Origin: Mesorhizobium sp. B2-3-12
GTDB lineage: Bacteria; Pseudomonadota; Alphaproteobacteria; Rhizobiales; Rhizobiaceae
NCBI RefSeq assembly: GCF_006442205.1
Contig: NZ_VFVR01000002.1
Coordinates: forward strand, 806,001 to 870,000
Direction: 5' to 3'
DNA length: 64,000 nt
Below, one piece after another: positions 1-7,015 of the stretch (within the stretch, counting starts at the first letter, position 1; every line of letters starts with the position of its first letter). The position numbers and the translations under genes are program-made. The notes beneath the pieces are model-generated. The model was given only the letters and a program-made list of their open reading frames with translations. It was not told the DNA's origin and did not search any database.

Positions 1-64
1 GTGACGGCTCGTTCCCACGGCAATTCCATACTTCGCACTCATCGAGACCGGGCTGGAGGGAGAT

Positions 65-460
65 ATGACACAGATGAAAGCGTACATTCTGGCGGCAGGT
101 GTTACCGTCGGCATGCTGGCGAGCGCGGCCAATGCCGCCAATCGGACCTGCACGATCTACTCGGATCGCGACTATGGCGGCTCGCACTGGACGCTGGGCA
201 GCGGCGATGACATGAAGATGGTGAACGCGCCCGATGTCGGCATATCCGATGGCATTCACCGCTTCATCTACGAACCGTCATAGAACGACAAGGTGTCGTC
301 GTTCAAGGTCAAGCGCGGCTGCACCATCACGCTGTGGGAACATATCGACCGCGGCGGCCACCATTTCCGCTCCAGCAGAAGCTACTCCTATGTTGGCAGC
401 GGCTGGAACGACAAGGCCAGCGAGGCCGAATGCGATTGCGGCGGCGGCGCCAACTATTGA
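65..460 (+). pseudogene. beta/gamma-crystallin-like secreted protein interrupted by an in-frame amber codon
   Basis: The reading frame opens at ATG 65 behind GGAGGGAG, meets TAG at 281-283 after 72 codons, and then continues open in the same frame to TGA 458-460, giving 131 codons in all. The N-terminus is a Sec signal peptide ending near ANA/AN at about residue 25 (an alternative start is the ATG at 74). What follows resembles two Greek-key crystallin motifs: IYSDRDYGGSHW before the stop and TLWEHIDRGGHHFR after it. The second motif unit ends with GWNDKAS; the first has stop-NDKVSS at the same place, so the TAG sits where a Trp (TGG) is expected. This reads as a one-base nonsense mutation, or less likely amber readthrough or a sequencing error. 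Such domains bind calcium or act as extracytoplasmic stress or structural proteins; the role here is unknown. Confidence 0.75.
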
Positions 461-468
461 CCGATGGC

Positions 469-1272
469 CTATGCCGGTAGCGGCGGCCGCTTTTTGACCA
501 GGGAAGGCTGATCCTTCGTCCGCGCGCCGGCATCCCGCGCGTGCGGGCCGATCGGCATGATCGCCTCGAACGGCGTGGCGCCGAAGGCAAACGTCCATTT
601 GTAGCCGACCAGCCCATCCTCCGGCGTGGTGTGCTGGTCGTGATGGGCCAAGAGTTTGGCGCGATCGGCCAGTTCCTCGGCCTCGCGCCGCACCATCTCC
701 GCCGTTTCCGGCCGCATCCGCCTGGAGAAGCTGACGAAGGTCGCTTCCTTCTCGATATGGGTGATCGCCCAGCCGATGAAATTCTTGTTGGTCATCTCGA
801 ACAGCGGCCTCAGCGGCCCCTCGAAATTCCACTGGATCGGCGTTTCGACCAAGAGCCTTGCCGACAGGCCACGGCCGAGCGCGATCAGGCCGAGTTCCTC
901 GAGATCGCGCAGATAGAGGAACATCGAGGCTTCGCTCAAGCCTTGCGAGCGCATGATGCCTTCAGGCGTGAATTTTTCCGACAGCATGACGAAGACGAAC
1001 AGCAGTGCCGGACGGCCAGCGAGCCGGCGCTCGATCTCGGGTGCGACGCGGTTGACCGGTCCCGGCCCCCTGCTCATCGAGCCGAGCACGTTTTCCAGCT
1101 CCACGCCGGCGGCAGCACAGATCTCCACCAGACGGTCGAGCTTGCAGTTCTTGTCATGGAAGATGCGCTTCACCGTCGGCTCGGAAACGCCCATGCGTTC
1201 GGCGAGTTCGCGATAGGTGACGCCCTTGGCCTTCAGCGTCCGTTTCAGCGCCTCGAAGATCCGACCGTTCAT
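469..1272 (-). CDS. XRE-family transcriptional regulator with C-terminal sensor-like region
   Basis: A predicted DNA-binding protein of 267 aa. An N-terminal helix-turn-helix of the Cro/C1 type lies at about residues 15-50, with recognition-helix region GVSEPTVKRIF. The remaining 200 residues match no domain that I recognise with confidence; they are globular, with no membrane segment. The ATG at 1272 is preferred because AGGTG lies 7 nt upstream; a GTG three codons earlier (1281) is possible. The gene is divergent from the SMP-30-like gene at 1386, and the 113-bp gap carries repeated GTATCGAA half-sites that could be its operator. It probably regulates itself and the divergent gene (inference). 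Its 3' end lies 8 bp from the crystallin-like gene, tail to tail. Confidence 0.85.
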   Translation of the reverse strand: MNGRIFEALKRTLKAKGVTYRELAERMGVSEPTVKRIFHDKNCKLDRLVEICAAAGVELENVLGSMSRGPGPVNRVAPEIERRLAGRPALLFVFVMLSEKFTPEGIMRSQGLSEASMFLYLRDLEELGLIALGRGLSARLLVETPIQWNFEGPLRPLFEMTNKNFIGWAITHIEKEATFVSFSRRMRPETAEMVRREAEELADRAKLLAHHDQHTTPEDGLVGYKWTFAFGATPFEAIMPIGPHARDAGARTKDQPSLVKKRPPLPA

Positions 1273-1298
1273 GGAATGCACCTGTTGCTGGGCGTTTC

Positions 1299-1350
1299 GT
1301 ATCAGTATTCGATACTAGCGGCAATTGCCCTTCCCGGAAAGTATCGAAAA
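1299..1350. promoter_or_regulatory. candidate operator between the XRE and SMP-30-like genes
   Basis: AGTAT-TCG-ATACT at 1304-1316 is a perfect 5-bp inverted repeat. The octamer GTATCGAA occurs on the minus strand at 1315-1308 and again on the plus strand at 1341-1348, about three helical turns away. The position inside a divergent promoter fits an XRE operator. This is seen in sequence only; binding is inferred. Confidence 0.4.
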
Positions 1351-1385
1351 TCATAGGTCTCCGCCGTCATCACAGGAGACCGGAC

Positions 1386-2246
1386 ATGAAACGCCTCATC
1401 GCTACCGCTTTTTTCGCGGCCATCGGAATCGCCGCCCCGGCAGTCGCCCAGGCCGCAGAGCTCTGGCGCGCCACGGGCCTCGAACAGCCGGAATCGGCGC
1501 TGTTCGACGCTGCCAACGGCCGCGTCATCGTTTCCAATATCGCGGGCAATCCGGGCGATGCCGACGGCAATGGTTATCTCAGCGTGCTGTCCCTCGACGG
1601 CAAGGCAGTGACCCAGCACTGGACCGACGGCATGGACGCGCCAAAGGGCATGGCGATAGCGGGCGGCAAACTCTATGTCGCCGACATCACCAAGGTCCGC
1701 GTCGTCGACCTCGCCAGCGGCAAACTGATCGCCAGCATCGTGGTGCCGAACGCGGTGTTCCTCAACGACATGACGGCGGACGCTTCCGGCCACGTCTACG
1801 TCACCGATATGCTGGCTGATGCGATCTACCGCGTCGACGGCGACAGGCCGGAGCTGTTCGTCAAGGACCCGCTGCTCGCCTCGCCCAACGGCGTCTTCGC
1901 CGATGGCGGCAGGCTCATCGTCGCCTCATGGGGCAAGGGCATCAAGGCCGACTTCAGCACGGCCGAGCCGGGCGGGCTGCTGGCGGTGGACCTCGCCAGC
2001 AAGGCGGTGACGCCGCTGGCGGGGGCGCAGAAATTCGCCGACCTCGACGGCGTCATCGCCATTGGCGACACCGTCTACGCCACCGCCTACATGACCGGCA
2101 CGCTGTATCGTTACAGGGAAGGCGGCGCGCCGGAAGAAGTAGCGAATTTCAAGCCGGGCAGCGCCGACATCGGCACCGACGGCAAGTCGATCCTCTACGT
2201 GCCGCTGATGAACGAGGGCGAGGTCGCGGCGCTCAAGATCGATTGA
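1386..2246 (+). CDS. secreted SMP-30/NHL-type beta-propeller protein
   Basis: A 286-aa protein with a Sec signal peptide (MKRLIATAFFAAIGIAAPA, cleavage near AQA at about 23), so it is probably periplasmic. The mature part shows repeated beta-propeller blades typical of the SMP-30/gluconolactonase and NHL superfamily: APKGMAIAGGKLYVAD, LNDMTADASGHVYVTD, SPNGVFADGGRLIVAS. These proteins bind a divalent metal and hydrolyse sugar lactones or related esters; conserved acidic positions such as LND and VTD are present, but the substrate cannot be told. The start has a good Shine-Dalgarno (CAGGAGAC, 6 nt upstream). It is transcribed divergently from the XRE regulator at 469-1272, which may control it. 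An ordinary Rhizobiales accessory gene. Confidence 0.8.
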   Translation: MKRLIATAFFAAIGIAAPAVAQAAELWRATGLEQPESALFDAANGRVIVSNIAGNPGDADGNGYLSVLSLDGKAVTQHWTDGMDAPKGMAIAGGKLYVADITKVRVVDLASGKLIASIVVPNAVFLNDMTADASGHVYVTDMLADAIYRVDGDRPELFVKDPLLASPNGVFADGGRLIVASWGKGIKADFSTAEPGGLLAVDLASKAVTPLAGAQKFADLDGVIAIGDTVYATAYMTGTLYRYREGGAPEEVANFKPGSADIGTDGKSILYVPLMNEGEVAALKID

Positions 2247-2274
2247 GCGCCGCGAGGCGTAGCAGGGGTGATGG

Positions 2275-3291
2275 TCAGACCCGCAGCAGCGTCTTGATGG
2301 CGCGGCGCTCGTCCATGGCCTTGTAGCCTTCGGCCACTTGGTCGAGCGGCAGGATCAGGTCGAACACCTTGCCGGGATTGATCTTGCCCTCGGTGACGAG
2401 GGCGAGCAGCTCGGGCAGGTAGCGGCGCACGGGTGCGGGACCGCCATGCAGATGCACATGGGCGAAGAACAGCTGTTGCCCATCCAGTTGCACCTGGTGG
2501 GGAACGCCGACATAGGAAACATAGCCGCCCCTGCGGGTGGATCCGATCGCCTGCTTCATCGATTCCTGCGTGCCGACGCATTCCAGCACGGAGTCGGCGC
2601 CGATGCCGCCGGTCATGTCCAGGATGCGGGCGACGCCTTCCTCACCGCGCTCGGTGACGATGTCGGTGGCGCCGAACTCCAAGGCGAGCTTCTGGCGCGG
2701 CTCGTGCCGGCTCATGACGATGATCCGCTCGGCGCCCATCTGCCTGGCGGAAAGCGCGGCAAGCAGGCCGACCGCGCCATCGCCCACCACCGCGACCGTC
2801 GACCCTGGTTTTACGTTGGCGGCGTCGGCGGCGAACCAGCCGGTGCCCAGCACGTCGGACGTGGCGAGCAGGCTCGGGATCATCTCGGCCGAAGGCTGAT
2901 CGGACAGCGCCACCAAAGTGCCGTCGGCCAGCGGCACGCGCAGGAACGGCGCCTGGGCGCCGGTCATGAACGTCCGGTGCTGGCATGACGACTGATAGCC
3001 GTTGCGGCAATTGGGGCAGGTGTTGTCGGAGGTCGCGAACGACCCGACCACGAACTGGCCCGGGCGGATGGTTCGAACCGCGCTGCCGACCTCCTCGACG
3101 ACACCGCAATATTCGTGGCCCATATGGGCGGGCTCGGCGATCGGTTGCAGGCCGCGATAGGGCCACAGATCCGATCCGCAGACGCAGGTCGCCGACAATC
3201 GCACGATCGCGTCGGTGGGCAGCAGGATCTCGGGATCCGCCACTTCCTCGCAGCGAATGTCGCCGGGGCTGTAAAGAACGGTGCCGCGCAT
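2275..3291 (-). CDS. zinc-dependent alcohol dehydrogenase (MDR family)
   Basis: A 338-aa medium-chain dehydrogenase/reductase, predicted cytosolic. Visible features are the catalytic-zinc Cys region (TCVCGSDLWPYRG), GHEYCGVVEEVG, the structural-zinc cluster CPNCRNGYQSSCQH, and the Rossmann motif VVGDGAVGLLAALSA. It should oxidise an alcohol or reduce an aldehyde with NAD(P). The ATG at 3291 is chosen over a longer 350-codon frame because AGGAGACG lies 4-12 nt upstream and homologous proteins begin MRGTVLY-like. The start lies 10 bp from the stop of the upstream cupin gene (the longer frame would overlap it), and both belong to the minus-strand set starting with the MFS gene at 5392. The set lies next to a LysR regulator that probably controls it; quinone or aldehyde detoxification is plausible but unproved. 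Confidence 0.88.
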   Translation of the reverse strand: MRGTVLYSPGDIRCEEVADPEILLPTDAIVRLSATCVCGSDLWPYRGLQPIAEPAHMGHEYCGVVEEVGSAVRTIRPGQFVVGSFATSDNTCPNCRNGYQSSCQHRTFMTGAQAPFLRVPLADGTLVALSDQPSAEMIPSLLATSDVLGTGWFAADAANVKPGSTVAVVGDGAVGLLAALSARQMGAERIIVMSRHEPRQKLALEFGATDIVTERGEEGVARILDMTGGIGADSVLECVGTQESMKQAIGSTRRGGYVSYVGVPHQVQLDGQQLFFAHVHLHGGPAPVRRYLPELLALVTEGKINPGKVFDLILPLDQVAEGYKAMDERRAIKTLLRV

Positions 3292-3301
3292 GGAACGTCT
3301 C

Positions 3302-3703
3302 CTATCGGTTGGTGTCGTATTGCGCATCGGTGACGTGATCGAGCCAGTCGACCGCCTTGCCGTCGAGCGCTTCCTGGATGGCGATGTGCGTCATTGCCGT
3401 GCTCGGACTGGCGCCGTGCCAGTGTCTTTCGCCAGGCGCGAACCAGACGACGTCGCCGGGGCGGATTTCCTCGACGGGACCGCCTTCGCGCTGCACACGG
3501 CCCAGGCCAGCCGTGACGATCAGTGTCTGGCCGAGCGGATGGGTGTGCCAGGCCGTGCGTGCGCCTGGCTCGAATGTGACGGCGGCGCCCGCGGCGCGTG
3601 CCGGGGCAGGCGCGGAAAACAGGGGATCGATGCGGACCGTGCCGGTGAACCACTCGGCGGGTCCCTTGACGGACGGCTTGGCGCCGGCGCGTTGGATATC
3701 CAT
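3302..3703 (-). CDS. cupin-domain protein
   Basis: A 133-aa single-domain cupin. Motif 1 is [21 protein letters not shown], with the HxH...E-type metal ligands partly present (WHTH), and motif 2 is [17 protein letters not shown] with the second His. It resembles the small cupins encoded beside carboxymuconolactone decarboxylases and alcohol dehydrogenases, which bind a metal and may act as isomerases or oxidoreductases. It sits between the cyclophilin-like gene and the alcohol dehydrogenase on the same strand with short gaps, so cotranscription is likely. No signal peptide, therefore cytosolic. The exact reaction cannot be told from sequence. Confidence 0.8.
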   Translation of the reverse strand: MDIQRAGAKPSVKGPAEWFTGTVRIDPLFSAPAPARAAGAAVTFEPGARTAWHTHPLGQTLIVTAGLGRVQREGGPVEEIRPGDVVWFAPGERHWHGASPSTAMTHIAIQEALDGKAVDWLDHVTDAQYDTNR

Positions 3704-3728
3704 GGAACAACCCTTTCCTTTCCTGGTG

Positions 3729-4202
3729 TCAGTGAATGCGCTCGATGCGCAGGGGGAATTCTCCGCGCGTCAGCAGGGGCTCGAATCCGTCGTCGAGGCG
3801 CCCGAGCCGGATCAGCCCGGTTGACCAGCTATACCCGGCATAAAACAACGCCAGATTGCCCCAGGGCGCGAAGTAGCAGAGGTCGCCGGGCCGTTCGTTA
3901 CCGAAGGGACCGCTGCCTTGTTCGGTGAGCTTGCGCGGCAGATAGGCGATCTTCTCGTTGCCGGCGTAGTTGTCGATCGTCAGATCCAGCGGCAGCAAGG
4001 CATGAAAATCCCGGGCCGAGGGATTGTCGTACAGCGTGGCCGTCATCGTCTGCCCGTTGAAGCCGATCCTGATCTTCATGTCCGTGGGCTCCTGGCTTGC
4101 CGGGTCGGCGCCTTGCTGCCCGAAAGCCTGTCCAGGCAAAACCGCCGCCTGCGCGATCGCGGCCCAGAGCAGCGTGCGTCGGGTGACCTGTCGTCGTGTC
4201 AC
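3729..4202 (-). CDS. exported cyclophilin-like fold protein
   Basis: The C-terminal ~115 residues (from [12 protein letters not shown]) match the bacterial cyclophilin-like fold family (Cyclophil_like2), with [15 protein letters not shown] and [17 protein letters not shown] extend the gene to a GTG at 4202 because this adds [18 protein letters not shown], a signal peptide with an arginine pair, giving 157 aa; the GTG overlaps the TGA of the MFS gene (GTGA), a typical coupling arrangement. A shorter cytosolic form starting at the internal ATG (4080) is possible. Family members have no proven enzymatic role. It sits in a minus-strand set with MFS, cupin and alcohol dehydrogenase genes. Confidence 0.7.
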   Translation of the reverse strand: MTRRQVTRRTLLWAAIAQAAVLPGQAFGQQGADPASQEPTDMKIRIGFNGQTMTATLYDNPSARDFHALLPLDLTIDNYAGNEKIAYLPRKLTEQGSGPFGNERPGDLCYFAPWGNLALFYAGYSWSTGLIRLGRLDDGFEPLLTRGEFPLRIERIH

Positions 4203-5392
4203 GACTGTCGGCTCGCCAAGGTGGAGGTCGCCGCCGCGACGGCAAATAGCGTCGAGCCGAGGAGAAGCAAGGCGGCGAGGGCGAAGGGACTCCACCAGCC
4301 GGCGGTGTCGAACAGCAACCCGCCGGCAAACGCGCCGAAGGTGATGGCGAACTGGATCAGCGCGACCTGCAGGCCTCCGCCCGCCTCGAGATCGTTCGGG
4401 ATGACCTTGGCCATCCACGTGTTCCATGCCACCGGAATGGGCGTGGTGAACAATCCCCACAGCAGGAGCAGGATCGCGGTCGCGGCGGCGAAGGGGCCAA
4501 GCGCGATCAACAGCAGCGCGATGACCGAAAGCATGGCCGGCAGGCCGATCAGCACGGCGCCCAGATGCGAGCGCAGGGCGAAACCGACGAGCGACGTGCC
4601 GACGAGGCCCGCCAGCCCGAGCCCGAGCAGGACCATCGAGAGCGTGTTCACGTCGAGCCCGGTGACGCCTTCGAGAAATGGACGCAGGTAGGTGGAAAGG
4701 GAGAACTGGCCCATGAAGGCGAGCGTGGTGGCCGCCATGCCGATGGCGAAGGCGCGGTTGCCGAGAAGGCCGAACATGCGCCTAGCCGAGACGGGCTCTT
4801 CGGCGGGCATGCTGGGCAGGACGGCGAGTTGCCAGACGATGGCGGCGAGCCCGATCGGCACGACGATGAAGAAGGCGCCGCGCCATCCGATCAGGCCGCC
4901 GAGAAAACTTCCAAGCGGCGCCGCGATGACCGTGGCGAATGCCGTCCCGCCCTGCAGCATGGCGATCGCCTTGGGCAAGTCGTCGCGCGAGACGATGCGC
5001 GCCAGAATGGCTGTCGACAGTGACCAGAAGCCGCCGATCGACACGCCGATCAGGGCCCGTCCGAGCATGAACACCGGATAGTTCGGCGCAAAGGTGATCG
5101 CCAGTCCGGAGACGACGAGCACGGCGGTATAGAAGAGGACGACCGTGCGCCGGTCCAGCCTCGACAGCAGGGCGTTGCCGAACAGGCTGGTGACGACGGC
5201 GAAGAATCCAGAGACGGAGATAGCCTGGCCGGCCTGGCCTTCGGTGATGGCCAGGTCCCTGGCGACTGGCGTGAGCAGGCTGACGGGCATGAACTCCGAC
5301 GCCACCAGGACGAAGGTGAGCAGTGACAGGCAGATCACCGCGCCCCAGGCGCTCGGTGATTCGGCAAGTTGGCTGTCATAGGTGGTTTCCAT
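4199..5392 (-). CDS. MFS transporter, DHA1 (AraJ/YdhP-like) family
   Basis: A 397-aa integral inner-membrane protein with about 12 hydrophobic helices. Family marks are the N-terminal EFMPVSLLTPVARDL and the loop 2-3 motif LLSRLDRRTVVLF, then GFFAVVTSLFG and RALIGVSIGGFWSLS. Such proteins are proton-driven exporters of sugars, drugs or metabolites. The start METTYDSQ (5392) is chosen because the longer frame to 5809 runs through the divergent LysR gene. It is first in a minus-strand set (cyclophilin-like, cupin, alcohol dehydrogenase) and divergent from the LysR gene at 5514, which probably regulates it. The substrate is unknown. Confidence 0.88.
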   Translation of the reverse strand: METTYDSQLAESPSAWGAVICLSLLTFVLVASEFMPVSLLTPVARDLAITEGQAGQAISVSGFFAVVTSLFGNALLSRLDRRTVVLFYTAVLVVSGLAITFAPNYPVFMLGRALIGVSIGGFWSLSTAILARIVSRDDLPKAIAMLQGGTAFATVIAAPLGSFLGGLIGWRGAFFIVVPIGLAAIVWQLAVLPSMPAEEPVSARRMFGLLGNRAFAIGMAATTLAFMGQFSLSTYLRPFLEGVTGLDVNTLSMVLLGLGLAGLVGTSLVGFALRSHLGAVLIGLPAMLSVIALLLIALGPFAAATAILLLLWGLFTTPIPVAWNTWMAKVIPNDLEAGGGLQVALIQFAITFGAFAGGLLFDTAGWWSPFALAALLLLGSTLFAVAAATSTLASRQS

Positions 5393-5513
5393 GCGCCTCG
5401 GCCCCTCCAACGGTTTTCGTTGAAGGCTGTATAAATCGTCCGGACTGCCCCGATTAGCCGTTGTAATTCGCATGGACTTATCTAATTCTGATATAAATAC
5501 CCGAGGGCTGGCC
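5393..5513. promoter_or_regulatory. divergent promoter region between MFS set and LysR gene
   Basis: A 121-bp AT-richer gap separates the two divergent starts. It must hold both promoters, and by family habit a LysR-type site (T-N11-A). I do not see one clearly dominant palindrome, so no exact operator is assigned. Confidence 0.5.
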
Positions 5514-6413
5514 ATGAACCGCCGCGACCTGAACGACATGCTCTGGTTCCAGGCGGTGGCCGAGGAAAGCAGCTTCACCAAAGCGGCCGCCAAGCTCGGC
5601 ACGTCCCAGTCGGCGCTCAGCCACACCGTGAAGCAGCTCGAGGCGCGGCTAGGCCTGCGCCTGCTGACCCGAACCACGCGCAGCGTCTCGCCGACCGAAG
5701 CCGGGGAGCGGTTGCTGCGCGCCTTGGCGCCGCGCATCCAGGATATCGAAAACGACATCGACGCGCTGATGGCGTTTCGCGACAAGCCTTCGGGCAATGT
5801 GCGGATCACACTCTCCGATCACGCGCTTGACTGGATCGTCTGGCCGAAGCTGAAACCGGTGCTGCGGCACTATCGCGACATTCACGTCGAGCTGAATGTC
5901 GACAATGGCTTCCGCAACATCGTCGAGGAGCGGTTCGACGCCGGCGTGCGGCTGGGGGAAAGCGTCGACAAGGACATGATCGCCATTCGCATCAGCCCCG
6001 ACTGGCGGCTGGTTGTCGTCGCGTCGCCCGACTATCTCGCCCGGCATCCGGCGCCCGGCACGCCGCAGGACCTCGTCCAGCACGATTGCATCAACCACCG
6101 CCAGTCACGGTCGGGCGGCCTCTATGCCTGGGAGTTCGCCAGGGACGGGCGAGAGCTGAGGGTGCGTATAGACGGACAGCTGACCTTCAATTCGACGATC
6201 CCCATGATCGACGCCGCCGTCAGCGGCCTCGGGATCGCCTATGTGCCTGAGAATTTGGTGGCCGACGAGATCCGGTCGGGCCGGCTGGTGCTGATGCTCG
6301 ACGAATGGTGCCCGCTGTTTCCGGGCTATTACCTCTACTATCCGACCCGGCGGCAGAACTCACCTGCCTTCGCGGTGATCGCCAATGCATTGCGCCATGC
6401 GGATGTCTCATGA
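5514..6413 (+). CDS. LysR-family transcriptional regulator
   Basis: A 299-aa LysR protein. The winged HTH occupies residues 1-65 (ESSFTKAAAKLGTSQSALSH, then LEARLGLRLLTRTTRSV) and the effector-binding PBP-like domain about 90-295. The ATG at 5514 follows GAGGG and gives the canonical MNRRDLNDMLWFQAVAE start; an upstream ATG at 5472 would add 14 non-homologous residues. It is divergent from the MFS-cyclophilin-cupin-ADH set, the usual arrangement for a LysR activator and its target. The stop overlaps the start of the downstream glycosylase by ATGA (6410-6413), so the two may be translated from one mRNA. Confidence 0.92.
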   Translation: MNRRDLNDMLWFQAVAEESSFTKAAAKLGTSQSALSHTVKQLEARLGLRLLTRTTRSVSPTEAGERLLRALAPRIQDIENDIDALMAFRDKPSGNVRITLSDHALDWIVWPKLKPVLRHYRDIHVELNVDNGFRNIVEERFDAGVRLGESVDKDMIAIRISPDWRLVVVASPDYLARHPAPGTPQDLVQHDCINHRQSRSGGLYAWEFARDGRELRVRIDGQLTFNSTIPMIDAAVSGLGIAYVPENLVADEIRSGRLVLMLDEWCPLFPGYYLYYPTRRQNSPAFAVIANALRHADVS

Positions 6414-7015
6414 GCCTGACCGCGCCCCGCCTGCTCGCGCGGGAAGAACTGCCGCACGATACGGCAGCGCTTGCCCGCCATCTCATCGGCAAGCTGGTGG
6501 TGCGCGACTTGCCCGAAGGCAGGGTCAGCGGCCGGATCGTCGAGACTGAAGCCTATGTCGTAGGCGATGCCGCCGGACATGGTTTTCGGGGGATGACGGC
6601 GCGCAACCGCTCGATGTTTCTCGAGCGCGGGCACGCCTATGTCTATCTCGCCTATGGCATCTCATTCATGCTGAACGTTTCGAGCGAGGCACCGGGCATC
6701 GGCACCGGCGTGCTGATCCGGGCGCTGGAGCCGCTGGAAGGCATTCCGATCATGCGGCTGAACCGTGGCGTAGAACGGCTGCGCGACCTGACGCGCGGGC
6801 CGGGACGACTGGCCGCGGCACTGCGGATCGATCGTTCGCTCGACGGGCTCGACCTTTGCCAGAGAGGCCCGCTATGGCTGGCGGATGACGGGCACTACGC
6901 CGGCGAGATCGGACAGAGCACCCGGATCGGGATCTCCAAGGACGCCGAGCGCCTGCTGCGCTTCCATGTCAGGAAAAATCCCTTCATCAGCGGCCCGGGG
7001 TCGCTCAACCGCTGA
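6410..7015 (+). CDS. putative 3-methyladenine DNA glycosylase (AAG/MPG family)
   Basis: A 201-aa base-excision repair glycosylase of the alkyladenine family, expected to remove alkylated or deaminated purines from DNA. The active-site segment RIVETEAYVVGDAAGHGFRG holds the catalytic Glu, followed by TARNRSMF and GHAYVYLAYG. The C-terminal RIGISKDAERLLRF matches the family end. Where most members have YGxHxCxNVV, this one reads YGISFMLNVSS, so the usual His/Cys are changed. It starts in a 4-bp overlap with the LysR gene and converges with the SulP gene, overlapping it by 11 bp at the 3' end (7005-7015). Confidence 0.85.
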   Translation: MSLTAPRLLAREELPHDTAALARHLIGKLVVRDLPEGRVSGRIVETEAYVVGDAAGHGFRGMTARNRSMFLERGHAYVYLAYGISFMLNVSSEAPGIGTGVLIRALEPLEGIPIMRLNRGVERLRDLTRGPGRLAAALRIDRSLDGLDLCQRGPLWLADDGHYAGEIGQSTRIGISKDAERLLRFHVRKNPFISGPGSLNR

